A stretch of DNA of 64,000 nucleotides, from contig JBAZEO010000007.1 in the NCBI GenBank assembly GCA_041653935.1, positions 1 to 64,000 on the forward strand, read 5' to 3'. Shown one piece after another: positions 48,020 to 58,171 of this stretch. This DNA is from JAYEHL01 sp041653935 (GTDB lineage: Bacteria > Chloroflexota > Dehalococcoidia > E44-bin15). A program made the translations under genes and the position numbers. The first letter of the stretch is position 1. The number at the start of each line of letters is the position of its first letter. The notes beneath the pieces are model-generated. The model was not told the origin of the DNA. It saw only the letters and a list, made by a program, of their open reading frames with translations, and made no database searches.

Positions 48020-50862
48020 TGGCTGAACTTGTTGCAGCTTCAAATAATTTTAACGGCGGGAATAATCGAGCAGTACCGGAGCGCGTTGGCATGAATGAAT
48101 CCAGTGTGCTTCAAAACCTCGTCCACGTTGGCGGGAATCTCACGTCCATTGACGGCAGGATAATAACCAATCCTGGCGGAATGCCTGGAACTGGCGCGAT
48201 AACGTCACTTGAGCGCTTTTACAAATCCGGTCACAGGATAGACGATACCGCCGCGACAAGTAAAAAAGGATGGGCGCTTGCAAGCCGAGGCGCGTATGCA
48301 TATCTCGCTTGTGAGGTTTACTGCACGCTTCAGTCGGCTGCGGCTACTACCGATGGCTATATAACCATCAGGACGGCGGACTCAGGCAATGAGGCGGGAA
48401 TAAACAGGTTTCCTAACAGTAGTTATGTCCGCATTACACCGGCAAGCGGTGATACAACGCCGTATTTCTTATATTATACGGCTAAGACGGTGGCGACCGG
48501 CAGGTTGACATGCACTGTACCGCGCACTATCCCTAACGGTTCGCTTGTCGAATGCGTGGACTATAGACCGGTATTATATTCCGCTGGATATTCCGATCCC
48601 GCCGAGTATGCTTCCGCTAATGGGCGTTGTTATATTGCGTTCTACGGACTATATAGGTGGGATGGGTTTTATTACACTGTAGGTACAGTCGCTTGCACGG
48701 GCAACACGACGCTTACGGGAACAGGTACGACATGGAGCGGGTTCGTTCTTCCTGGCGATAAGGTTTACTACTGCAACCGCAACGGCGCGTCCACCGGCAC
48801 GTGGTATGGGCCGTATATAGTGTCAGCAGTGGGTAGCGATACGTCTATAACACTGACAGGCAACGGGCAATCGACTGCGGCGTTCAATCCAGCAGACAAG
48901 GCCGATTATATCATCGTGAGGATGAATAACGCGGGCATTGCGCCACCTACGACCGCACCGACATTAGCGGCGGCAACCGGAGGAACCAGCGCATTAGACA
49001 CTGGTGCTGTTTACAAATACCAATATCGCTATTTGCGTAAGATAAGCGGATTAACCAAGGCATCCGTTACCGCATCGCCACCAGTAACTACGGCAGTAAC
49101 AGACGCGGGAGACTATTTTACGGTTGGAGTGCCTATCAACTGGACGCCTTATTCGTCCGTATCCGGTGACTTCGGTATACGCATAGAACGTACCGAAGAC
49201 GGAGGAACCGATTTTCTTGTAGTTGCTGATTATTGGGATGGCTACGGGTTATACAGTCCTATGGGAAGCAATGTCTGGTATACCCACACTGATAAACTTA
49301 TAGATACATCACTCACGGCACTTGGAGCCACAAGCGCATTAGTCCCTAATCCCAACATAGCGCCTACGGTTACTGAATACGCGTCGGGTTCCAACTTGAC
49401 TGCCGGAACACGAGATATGTATTTCACTCTTTATAATTCAGTAACAGGCACGGAGTCCAATCCTTCTCCGAAGGCGACCGTCACTACAACCGCAGGGCAA
49501 CAGGTCACAATAACGGCGGCACTCACGGGTGAGGATCGGCAGGCGGATTATATCCGGTTCTATTCGACGGCGACTGATGGCAGTTCGACGGCTTATCGCA
49601 TAGCGCAGGTGGCTTGGGCTGCCGGGGCAACGACGGTAAGTTATATATACACGAGTGCCGATGCTGACCTTGATTCGACCAAGATAATGTCGAATGACTT
49701 TGATCCTCCTCCCGCATCGGTAAGTCATGTATGTTATAACAACGGAAAGATGTATGTTTGGGGCGATCCTAATTATCTGCACCGGGGCTATTTCTCGACC
49801 GTAGGCGATCCCGAACACTGGGCGCGTTACGAGTGGGGCGGCCCCGATGAACCGACTTATGAAGACCCGACACTGGGCGGTTATTTCACAATCGGGCATT
49901 CGGGAGATGAGATTCTTGCAATAACTCCGAGCAATGATATGTCCATAGCAAGCCTGATTGTGCAGTCGAGATCGAAGACCTGGTATTGGATAGGCAGCAA
50001 TTGGGTCGACCATCAACTTATAGAAGCGTGGATGGATGGCACTTCAAGCGCGAGAGCATGGGCGAATTATAAGGGTGTATTGTTCGGATTATCAGCCGAT
50101 ACGGGAGTGCAGAGGAAATTACCGGGTGCGATGCCGGAGGGTGTATACGAGAAGATTTTCCCGTTAAATAGATACCCGTTCCGCGACCAGGTGACGGCAG
50201 GCGGGAGTTACGCGGATTATTTCGAGAAGTGTTCGGGGGCCTGCTGGAGGGATTATTATGTATTCGTATGGCCTCAATCTCCGAGTGCTTATTGCAATAA
50301 GATGATGATGTATCACATACCGACAGGCACGTATTGCGAAATAGGTACGACATCGTATCCTGTCAACGCAAGTTGTCTATCCGTATGGAATGGCCCTGGC
50401 GATAATGGCGAACTATATTACGGTAGCGCCGCTGATGGTTATATATACAGGCTTCATGCAAAAACGGGCGCATATACTCTCTGGAGTCAGGATGTTCCCG
50501 ATCAGACAGGAACGGGAGTCGAATGCGTATGGCGGTCGGGTGCTATACAGCATGGAAGCAATCCAGACAAGGAATTCAACGTAAAAAGCCCGGTCAGGAT
50601 GTTCATGAATTTTCACCAGCCCGCAAGCGACCAATCAATAACGGTAAAAGCTTATACGCGTGGAGATGAAACGACGGCAGAATGGTCGGGTGTCTCGAAA
50701 ACACTATCCGCTTCGGTAGATGGTGAACGTAACTACGTCGATGTTGCGCCATCGGCAAATGGGCCGTCGTTTATGATGGAATGGTCTGGCATATTCACAA
50801 AGCCAGTTGTTTTTGAGGGATATTCGTTGACTTATATAGAAAAGGGAAATCCCACGAGTTAG
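48019..50862 (+). CDS. Large virion protein, tail needle/stopper-like (947 aa)
   Basis: ATG 48019. A very long Thr/Ser/Gly-rich protein with repeated short beta-type segments (for example SGYSDPAEYASANGRCYIAFYGLYRWDGFYY). It lies between a tailspike and the internal proteins, where head-tail stopper, needle or large tail-tube proteins of podoviruses are found. I do not recognise a family. Confidence 0.6.
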   Translation: MAELVAASNNFNGGNNRAVPERVGMNESSVLQNLVHVGGNLTSIDGRIITNPGGMPGTGAITSLERFYKSGHRIDDTAATSKKGWALASRGAYAYLACEVYCTLQSAAATTDGYITIRTADSGNEAGINRFPNSSYVRITPASGDTTPYFLYYTAKTVATGRLTCTVPRTIPNGSLVECVDYRPVLYSAGYSDPAEYASANGRCYIAFYGLYRWDGFYYTVGTVACTGNTTLTGTGTTWSGFVLPGDKVYYCNRNGASTGTWYGPYIVSAVGSDTSITLTGNGQSTAAFNPADKADYIIVRMNNAGIAPPTTAPTLAAATGGTSALDTGAVYKYQYRYLRKISGLTKASVTASPPVTTAVTDAGDYFTVGVPINWTPYSSVSGDFGIRIERTEDGGTDFLVVADYWDGYGLYSPMGSNVWYTHTDKLIDTSLTALGATSALVPNPNIAPTVTEYASGSNLTAGTRDMYFTLYNSVTGTESNPSPKATVTTTAGQQVTITAALTGEDRQADYIRFYSTATDGSSTAYRIAQVAWAAGATTVSYIYTSADADLDSTKIMSNDFDPPPASVSHVCYNNGKMYVWGDPNYLHRGYFSTVGDPEHWARYEWGGPDEPTYEDPTLGGYFTIGHSGDEILAITPSNDMSIASLIVQSRSKTWYWIGSNWVDHQLIEAWMDGTSSARAWANYKGVLFGLSADTGVQRKLPGAMPEGVYEKIFPLNRYPFRDQVTAGGSYADYFEKCSGACWRDYYVFVWPQSPSAYCNKMMMYHIPTGTYCEIGTTSYPVNASCLSVWNGPGDNGELYYGSAADGYIYRLHAKTGAYTLWSQDVPDQTGTGVECVWRSGAIQHGSNPDKEFNVKSPVRMFMNFHQPASDQSITVKAYTRGDETTAEWSGVSKTLSASVDGERNYVDVAPSANGPSFMMEWSGIFTKPVVFEGYSLTYIEKGNPTS

Positions 50863-50879
50863 TGTTTGGAGGTATTGAC

Positions 50880-51677
50880 ATGAGTACGTTTTCGGCAATA
50901 ACAGGGCAGGATGCAAGCCATAACGCTGGCAAGGCGGCAGGTCAGGCACAACAACAGATGGACTTGCAGCGACAACAGCAGGAGTGGCAGAGGCAGTTGT
51001 TCGATCAATGGATAGCACCTTATATGCAGGCCGGACTCGCGCAACTTCCAGGACAGACGCAAAATTACAATACGCTCATGGGTTATATCCAAAATATGAT
51101 GAGTGGTAATAACGCGGGACTGCCTGCATACCTCCAACCTGCCGATACGTCAGGACTTGAAAAAGGGTTATCGACGTTATCGCGCCAGGGACTAGATCAG
51201 GCCACACAGGGTATGCAGGGCAATATAGCGCAGTATTACGCACAGCGTGGAGTGCCGATTTCACAGCAGCAGACGAACCTTATACCGAGATTCCAGAACC
51301 AGTTCAATAACGCGCTTGCCACCGAGAATGCGAACAAGGCGACTACCATGTATGGCGTTAATCAGGCGAGTAAGGCAAACCAACTCGGCAATTTCTTCAA
51401 CATGCTTGGCGCTGTGAACGGTATGGTTATCAATCCGTCACAATATGCCGGAGTCGGCATTAACATGGCAGGTAATAATATTAACCAGGCTGGCAATAAC
51501 GCGAATTATTATAACCAGTTAGCCCAGCAGTATGCGCAGCAGAGTGGCGGCATGATGGGCAACCTGGGCAGTATCATTGGGTCGCTTTGGGGCGATGCCA
51601 GCAGCACGAACGGTGTTAATATCTTAGGCGCAGGCAATACAGGTCTAAAAGGTAACAACTATTTATACGGAGGGTAA
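50880..51677 (+). CDS. Glutamine-rich internal virion protein (265 aa)
   Basis: ATG 50880. The N-terminal 70 residues are a Gln/Ala-rich helix (QAQQQMDLQRQQQEWQRQLF) and the rest a Gly/Asn/Ala-rich segment with NQAGNNANYY repeats. Small, Gln-rich proteins in this position are ejected DNA-translocation proteins in podoviruses (gp14/gp7-like). Confidence 0.6.
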   Translation: MSTFSAITGQDASHNAGKAAGQAQQQMDLQRQQQEWQRQLFDQWIAPYMQAGLAQLPGQTQNYNTLMGYIQNMMSGNNAGLPAYLQPADTSGLEKGLSTLSRQGLDQATQGMQGNIAQYYAQRGVPISQQQTNLIPRFQNQFNNALATENANKATTMYGVNQASKANQLGNFFNMLGAVNGMVINPSQYAGVGINMAGNNINQAGNNANYYNQLAQQYAQQSGGMMGNLGSIIGSLWGDASSTNGVNILGAGNTGLKGNNYLYGG

Positions 51678-51681
51678 TGAT

Positions 51682-53292
51682 ATGGCAGGAAATCCTTACG
51701 GCGGTATTGCGCCGAATATGTTTATATCCAACCTGTTTACCTCGCTCATCAATGAGAAGTTGAAGAAAAAGCAGGAGGAGCAACAGGCGGCACTACTCGC
51801 CAATGAGATAGCGCAACAGCAGTTTGCAAACCGCATGGCCGAAGATCAGGCGCGACGACAACAGCAGTCATTAGATTATCAACGCAAAACCCAACAGGAA
51901 CAGCAGGATTATGCTCGTCAGCAAAATGCGATGAAGGATTATTATGGTCTTGTCGACATGTCTGGCGATCCGAATATAACACCCGAAGCGTATGGCAGTG
52001 CCGCGAGTATGTTTGGTCAACAGTATCCACAATTCCTGGATAAGATACCAAGTTATCAGGTTCCGAGGCCAAAGCCGATGCCCGATGAAGACATGATGAA
52101 ATTGTCCTTGGCAGCTTACGACACTGGTGGTGCTTCGGCGGGAAATCTGATAAATGCAAAATATGGACTTACCACACAACAACCAGTGCCTAATGCAAAT
52201 ATTTTATCGGCACTGACTGGTGTTGGGCCATTACCAACCCAGAAAGTTCCTTTAGTATATCCTCCTAGCCTGAGTGAAAATGCCGCGACTACACGAACTC
52301 AGATTGCTACTGATAAGCAATCAAGAACGGATTATGCCAAAATCCTCTCAACCGTAGCGGCCAGTTCATTCGGGAGATTAGACCCAAGACAGCAACAAAC
52401 AATGTTGAGGGAACTGGACAATAAACAGCAGGCTCTTGGTATGGCTCCGTGGCCTAAAGATTCAAGCGGAATGTATGTGCCACCTGAGCGCGTACCTAAT
52501 TATGGAGCCTTGCAGTCGGCGGCGTTGATGATACAAGCCGGAGCCGATTCGGGTTCAGACTGGGTAACTCAACAGGGACTTGCACTGCTTGATAGGGTAT
52601 GGCAAGACGCGGGTATGTCGCCATCGCCGGGTGTGCAGGTCGCTCCTGGCGGTGTTGCGCCTGCTCCCGTGACTAATTATCAACCTACCGGCCCGGGTAC
52701 ATTGCCGAGTTTCCCTAACCTTCAGCCTCCGAGTGGTGGATATAATATACCACCTTCACCCAAAGCTGTATTAGATAGAACCGGAAAGGTATTAGACATA
52801 ACCAGTAAAGAGCAGGACATTGCCTTTGGTGCTGAAGATCAGGTAGCAAAAAGAGAAGCGTTAAGACAGGCGGAACTTCAAAGAAAAGCTAAGGTGAAAG
52901 CCGAGGCAGCCGCTAAACGTGATGACGCTTTTAAGCGTGTTACCGACCTGTATAGTAAAAGAACGGGTGCTAAATTAGCATTAGACGAAGCTACTACTGG
53001 TGAAAAACCCAATCCAGTAGAAGCGCAACAGTTCAGACAGTTATTAAATCAATACGATGCTGAGATTGGAAGATTAGAAGACAGTCTTATTACATTCAGA
53101 CTACCTTCAGCGCAGGGTGGGCCAATCAGGGATGCCATAATTGCCGAAGCTCGTAAAGGTACGCGTCCGGGTGTTGTAGGGCCGAAAGTGAGAACACTGC
53201 TTAAATCTTATGGTGTGTCTCCGCAAGATCAAGAGTTGATCTGGCGAAAATACGCAAGGTTATATTATTATCCTAACCAGAGGAAGAAATAA
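51682..53292 (+). CDS. Internal/ejection virion protein (536 aa)
   Basis: Coupled to the previous gene by a short gap. First 80 residues are a charged Gln-rich helix (KLKKKQEEQQAALLANEIAQQQ), then a Pro-rich middle, then a helical C-terminus (LRQAELQRKAKVKAEAAAKRDDAFKRV). Fits the second internal protein of a podovirus-like ejection set. Confidence 0.6.
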   Translation: MAGNPYGGIAPNMFISNLFTSLINEKLKKKQEEQQAALLANEIAQQQFANRMAEDQARRQQQSLDYQRKTQQEQQDYARQQNAMKDYYGLVDMSGDPNITPEAYGSAASMFGQQYPQFLDKIPSYQVPRPKPMPDEDMMKLSLAAYDTGGASAGNLINAKYGLTTQQPVPNANILSALTGVGPLPTQKVPLVYPPSLSENAATTRTQIATDKQSRTDYAKILSTVAASSFGRLDPRQQQTMLRELDNKQQALGMAPWPKDSSGMYVPPERVPNYGALQSAALMIQAGADSGSDWVTQQGLALLDRVWQDAGMSPSPGVQVAPGGVAPAPVTNYQPTGPGTLPSFPNLQPPSGGYNIPPSPKAVLDRTGKVLDITSKEQDIAFGAEDQVAKREALRQAELQRKAKVKAEAAAKRDDAFKRVTDLYSKRTGAKLALDEATTGEKPNPVEAQQFRQLLNQYDAEIGRLEDSLITFRLPSAQGGPIRDAIIAEARKGTRPGVVGPKVRTLLKSYGVSPQDQELIWRKYARLYYYPNQRKK

Positions 53293-56200
53293 TGTCAAAG
53301 ACATTAGATCAATTGATAACCGAATCTAGGAGAGGCCCATCACAAACCTCTACCGGGAGGACTAAATCACTTGATGAACTCCTCAAGGAATCTAAGGGTG
53401 GTGGATCGATTGGTTCTTCCGCACTCCCGCGTCAACGTACCGAAACTACGCCTACGCCAAAGACTGGCCCGAAGGCAACCGACATCGGCAAATCGGGACT
53501 TACGAAGCTATACGAAGGCACACTGCTTATGTGGCTAAATAATAACCATCCCGCCGACATCGGGAGTGCCATCAAAGGAATTAAGAAAGAGTTCCCTGGG
53601 CTTAGCAAATCAGATCCCGCGATAAGCAAGGTATATTCGATGTGGCGCAGGAATAACCAGCCCGTGCCATTGTCACAGCGTACCGCAACACAGGCGGAAA
53701 GAGAAATAGCATCAGGCGCGCGTCCGTTATCCACTACTGAAAAGTTTATGGTTCAGACTACGCCGGGACAAAAACAGCGGATAGAAACAATTAAAAAAGC
53801 CGAGCATCTTGGCGAAGGTTATCAACCTACCGAAATGAGCAGTTTCGATACTTTGATGAATCTATTGTTTATGGTCGCGCCACTCGGTGAGGCCGGTAAA
53901 GCACTTGCGCCAAAGCTCGGTAAGCCCGCGCAGGTTGTGCAGGCGGTCGGTGAAAAGGTTGCTAAAGTTCCTGGTACTAAGGGTATTGCAGGACGCGCCG
54001 GTTATCGCGCTGTCACTGGTGGCGCTGAGTTTACGGCGTTGCAACCGATATTCGCCATACCGACACTCGCGCAACAAGGCCCGAAGGCTTATATCGACCA
54101 GATGATAGGCGGGTTACAGCAGGCCAATATCAATAATCCACTCATCCTGGGCGCATTCTTAAAGACCGTGCCTGCCGGAATACTTGACGTGCTGAATAAG
54201 CGCAAGGTAGGCACTCCTGTAACTGCCGAAGAAATAGAAGCTGCCAAGAATATACATAAAGCTGTTAAGGAATACGTGAAGAAGGCGGAACCGGTTGAAG
54301 CAACACCAGAGCCTACACCTGCCACTCCCGCCGTTGTTGCGCCCAATCCTGAAGTTGCCGCCGCACGTGCACGTATACAGGCGAACAGGGCGAATGTTGA
54401 AGCTGAACCGGTAACGCCTGCTGTCGAGCCTGCACAGCCTCCGGCAGTCAAACCCACTCCTACCACCCCGGAGCCTGTGAAGCCCGTAGAGGCGAAGGCG
54501 GGAGCGAAAGAACCGTGGGAGATGAAGTCCGACGAGTTTGCTAAGGGTGTAGACTCTTATCATGAAATGAGGACTGTGCTTGGTGATACTCCTTATAAGG
54601 CTGAAGGTGACTATTCCGGTATGTCCCTTGAACAGGCAAAGGCTATACAGGAAATTGAATCTCGAAAATCTATTGACAGTGCAATGTGGAATAAAGCATA
54701 CAATGAAGTGCAGGATGAACTACTCCAAAAGTACCCCGAATATGCCACAGAAATAAAATACGCACAAGTGGAAAGAACTGCCGATACACACCAATTGCTC
54801 GTCGAAAAAGCATTGCGTGAAGGCAAGCGCGTACCCGATTCCGTAGTTGATGAATTCTTGGCTAATGGTGGCAAGTTACCTGAGAGCGGACTGCATCAAG
54901 AGATACAATCCAATTACGCACCGACCGCCGCAAAACCAGTGCCGACACCCGCCGTGGCTGCTCCCGCGAAGCCGAACGTTGAGGTCGCGCCGACGCCTCG
55001 TGTCAAGACGCGGTTTACGGATGCTGCTGACGCTGCCAGGAAGCGGTTGTCTGAAATAGAGTCCGAAGCCAAGCGGAATATGCCCGAAGCCGCCAAGCGC
55101 AAGCCGGGGCAGTTGGGCGCGGTTCGCAAGATGACAAAAGAAGAATTCGACCTGCATGTTATTATTGCTGCCGACCATATAGCAAGGGGAGTCAAGACTG
55201 TCGCTGAACTGGCGAAGGTCATGGCTACTGAGGGTTATAAATTCAGCAAGGCGCAGGTGGACACTATATGGGAAGCATCGCACAAGGTTGCTAGAAGCGG
55301 AGGCGGTGCAAACGTATCTATCAAGAATGCTACTATGGCCGAGAAGTCAAAAACACTGGGCTTAGGAGAATTGCCACAGCCTAAGAAGGTGACGGCGCAG
55401 GAACGTTCGCAGCAAGCCAGCCAACTGGTTAAAAGCGGGAAGGTGACTGGTAAGGCGTTAGTTGATGAACTCGAACAAAACATGCGACCGCTAGATAAGA
55501 TCGAGGATGCTGTTGTACACGAATATCAGACGCGACTTGAAGAACAATTAGCCAAAGCGCGGGAGAGTCATGGCAATGATTCGCCGGAAATAACGGCATT
55601 GGTCAAAGAGTTTGATAGAGCAAGGCGTATTTACAAAGCTACCGGCACGGAACAAGCTCGCGCACTTCAAGCTAGATCGGTAACTACTACTCCCGAAACA
55701 CTTGACCAATGGTTAGCTAAAGGGCGTGACAATCAGGGTGATGCGTTCAACAGTTCAAGACAGGATAAGGTTATAACGCTTCACGAGCGGCTTGAATCCG
55801 GTATGGCGAAGGAGAAGTCGTTAGAGCAGCAGATAAGACAGCCTAATAAACCGATGGTGGCTAAGTCTCCTGCTGACTTCAAGACTGGCACATGGGGCGC
55901 GAATAACTCTACTATCACGGTTGCGATGCGTGATGCTGCAAGGGCGCGTAGATATGCCAAGATGACCAGTCAGTTAGGTTCTATTCCTGATCCCACAATA
56001 ATAGCTGATTTAGCTATTGAGATAGGGTTTCATGTTGAGGCGGGCGTTAAGTTTACTACTGCTGCAATAAAAGCCTACCTGAAAGAGGAGTTTGCCGCAA
56101 GCGATAAAGACGTTGACGCGGCATTGGCTATAGTGAGAAAGCAGGTCGCAACCGAACGGTCGTTGGAACGCTCAATAGCTGGTAAAGAGGCTAAGTTGAG

Positions 56201-57911
56201 TGGAGAGTCTAAGCCGGTATCCGAAAAGCCTGAACTTATCACTACTCCTAAGATAGAAGCGTTAAAAGCCGAATCCACTCGGTTGAGCGAACAGATCAAG
56301 GCTATAAAAACTGCCGAACAAGAGGCTCGTAAGGCTGCCAGGGATGCAGAAAACGCTGTCTTGGCTGCACAAAAAGCCAAAGCCAAACACGTAGCCGATA
56401 TTGAGAAGCAGGGGTTAAAGGCTACACAAAGAGAACTTGCGACTGAAACACGGCAGATTGCCACTCAATCCAGAATGTTGAGTGAAAAAGAGATCGAGGC
56501 GAGAAAGTATGCACGACAGATAAAGGGAATGGAGACGCGGGCTACTAACATCAAGGCACAGATAGCGCGCGGTATGCCGAAAGAAAAGGCTGAACCCATC
56601 AGATGGACTAACGAATGGGTGAAAGTGCATCAAGAGAATGTTAAGTTGCGGATGCAACTAGACAACATAACCTCACCTAATAAGTCACTGACACATAAAT
56701 TGTGGGATGTGGCACTCGGTGTCCCGAACTCACTCATGGGAATATGGTCTGGGTTCGATGATAGCTTCCTAGGTAGACAGGGCTTGTCATTGTTATATCG
56801 CAATCCCAAAGCCTGGTTGAAGGGTTGGCCGGTTAGTCTGAAGGCCATGTTCTCTGAACGCAATACCTATACAATACATACTGCAATTACCGAAGACCCT
56901 AGATTTGCGAAGGCGCAACAAATGGGCGTAAGATACCAGTCGCCTGATGATATTCCTATGACTGGAGCAGTCGAAGAGAATGTTCGATATTTGAAATTTG
57001 CCGAAAGAATCCCATTGGCAGGAAGGTTGGTTCGACCTTGGGAAAGAGCTTATACAACAGCGGCCAACTACATCAGGCATGAAACTGCCTATGCTATCAT
57101 TGACGCATTCGGAGATAGATTATCGGTAGCCGATGGTAAAGCCTGGGGTAGGCACATAAATATTTTATCCGGCTATGGAGATTTAGGCAGATTATCCTCA
57201 TGGGCTCCATCGTTAAGAGGCTTGTTTGTTTCCGCAAGGAAGATGGCCGCTGACGTGCAAAGACTAACTACCTTGTTTGATCCTAATGTGCCATCTTTTA
57301 TAAAGAAGGACATGGCCAAAGTGCTCGCACGTGAAGCAGCCGCTATCACTACTATTGCATTACTGATAAACAATTCACCTTGGGGAAAACGCAAAGAGAT
57401 TGAAGTTGGACTTGATATGGATTCTCCTGATTTTCTTCAGTTTAGGGTTGGCAATACTCGTTTCCCCATGACTTCGGGTGAAGCGCAAGTATTAAGGACA
57501 ACATTCAAATTATGGAAATATTCAGCAAGCTATACGCGATGGGGGACACATAAATATGGCAGTCCCCAGGCGCATGATGCACTGCTTCAGTTCCTTAGCT
57601 CGAAACAAGCTGGCGGGTTAGGTGTTGCCTCCAGATTCATCACAAAAACCGACTTCATGGGAAGACCAACTACCGACAAGGAAACATTGCGTCAAATGAT
57701 AACACCGTGGAACCTTGAGGGCGTAAGAGAAGCCTTCGTTGGAGAGGGTGCAGGAGTAGCAGCACTTGCAACAGCCACTCAATTTGTGGGCATAGGTGCG
57801 AATACCTATGCCGATACGCCGAAGAACCCGAAGAAAACGACGTTAGGTAAACCGTCAGTACCTACTCCCGCTTCATTCAAACGCAGTTTGATGCGGGGGT
57901 TACGACCATAA
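53292..57911 (+). CDS. Giant internal/ejection protein (1539 aa)
   Basis: A very large, mostly helical Ala/Lys/Glu-rich protein. Two internal segments look alike (residues near 615-660 with DLHVIIAADHIARGVKTVAELAKVMA, and near 890-940 with IADLAIEIGFHVEAGVKFTTAAIKAYL), suggesting a duplicated domain. The C-terminal 400 residues change to a hydrophobic-aromatic composition (WDVALGVPNSLMGIWSGFDD), perhaps a membrane-spanning part used on DNA ejection. No enzyme motif recognised. Confidence 0.65.
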   Translation: MSKTLDQLITESRRGPSQTSTGRTKSLDELLKESKGGGSIGSSALPRQRTETTPTPKTGPKATDIGKSGLTKLYEGTLLMWLNNNHPADIGSAIKGIKKEFPGLSKSDPAISKVYSMWRRNNQPVPLSQRTATQAEREIASGARPLSTTEKFMVQTTPGQKQRIETIKKAEHLGEGYQPTEMSSFDTLMNLLFMVAPLGEAGKALAPKLGKPAQVVQAVGEKVAKVPGTKGIAGRAGYRAVTGGAEFTALQPIFAIPTLAQQGPKAYIDQMIGGLQQANINNPLILGAFLKTVPAGILDVLNKRKVGTPVTAEEIEAAKNIHKAVKEYVKKAEPVEATPEPTPATPAVVAPNPEVAAARARIQANRANVEAEPVTPAVEPAQPPAVKPTPTTPEPVKPVEAKAGAKEPWEMKSDEFAKGVDSYHEMRTVLGDTPYKAEGDYSGMSLEQAKAIQEIESRKSIDSAMWNKAYNEVQDELLQKYPEYATEIKYAQVERTADTHQLLVEKALREGKRVPDSVVDEFLANGGKLPESGLHQEIQSNYAPTAAKPVPTPAVAAPAKPNVEVAPTPRVKTRFTDAADAARKRLSEIESEAKRNMPEAAKRKPGQLGAVRKMTKEEFDLHVIIAADHIARGVKTVAELAKVMATEGYKFSKAQVDTIWEASHKVARSGGGANVSIKNATMAEKSKTLGLGELPQPKKVTAQERSQQASQLVKSGKVTGKALVDELEQNMRPLDKIEDAVVHEYQTRLEEQLAKARESHGNDSPEITALVKEFDRARRIYKATGTEQARALQARSVTTTPETLDQWLAKGRDNQGDAFNSSRQDKVITLHERLESGMAKEKSLEQQIRQPNKPMVAKSPADFKTGTWGANNSTITVAMRDAARARRYAKMTSQLGSIPDPTIIADLAIEIGFHVEAGVKFTTAAIKAYLKEEFAASDKDVDAALAIVRKQVATERSLERSIAGKEAKLSGESKPVSEKPELITTPKIEALKAESTRLSEQIKAIKTAEQEARKAARDAENAVLAAQKAKAKHVADIEKQGLKATQRELATETRQIATQSRMLSEKEIEARKYARQIKGMETRATNIKAQIARGMPKEKAEPIRWTNEWVKVHQENVKLRMQLDNITSPNKSLTHKLWDVALGVPNSLMGIWSGFDDSFLGRQGLSLLYRNPKAWLKGWPVSLKAMFSERNTYTIHTAITEDPRFAKAQQMGVRYQSPDDIPMTGAVEENVRYLKFAERIPLAGRLVRPWERAYTTAANYIRHETAYAIIDAFGDRLSVADGKAWGRHINILSGYGDLGRLSSWAPSLRGLFVSARKMAADVQRLTTLFDPNVPSFIKKDMAKVLAREAAAITTIALLINNSPWGKRKEIEVGLDMDSPDFLQFRVGNTRFPMTSGEAQVLRTTFKLWKYSASYTRWGTHKYGSPQAHDALLQFLSSKQAGGLGVASRFITKTDFMGRPTTDKETLRQMITPWNLEGVREAFVGEGAGVAALATATQFVGIGANTYADTPKNPKKTTLGKPSVPTPASFKRSLMRGLRP

Positions 57912-57918
57912 CGATAAA

Positions 57919-57941
57919 CTCTCCACGAAGGAGGGCTTTTT
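57919..57941 (+). terminator. Intrinsic terminator after virion operon
   Basis: CTCTCC (57919-57924) pairs with GGAGGG (57930-57935), 6 bp with one G-U, and is followed by TTTTT. It ends the structural transcript eight bases after the stop at 57911. Confidence 0.65.
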
Positions 57942-57967
57942 ATTAACTGTTACATGGAGGGACCGAT

Positions 57968-58159
57968 ATGGGTGATGATGATCTGAGGATGGGGCAAGTA
58001 ATCCAGAAATGCACAGACCTAGATACTCGGCTTACGAATATTGAGTGCAAGGTAGACAAGATACTTGCGATAGTGAACCAATGGAAAGGGATGATAGCCG
58101 TATATGGTGGGATCGCCGCAATCGTAGTTACCGTAGCAATCAAGCTTATTTGGAAATAG
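57968..58159 (+). CDS. XhlA-like holin or membrane-associated protein (63 aa)
   Basis: Charged N-terminal helix (DLRMGQVIQKCTDLDTRLTNIECKVDKILA) with one strong hydrophobic helix at the C-terminus (YGGIAAIVVTVAIKLIWK). This coiled-helix plus single C-terminal TM layout is that of the XhlA family. GGAGGGACC precedes ATG 57968. Likely lysis-related. Confidence 0.65.
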   Translation: MGDDDLRMGQVIQKCTDLDTRLTNIECKVDKILAIVNQWKGMIAVYGGIAAIVVTVAIKLIWK

Positions 58160-58171
58160 GAGGAAAATAAA

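Noticed and set aside
54089..54563. Minus-strand frames across the giant ejection protein
   Set aside because: Shadow frames caused by Ala/Pro-rich codon bias in the real gene.
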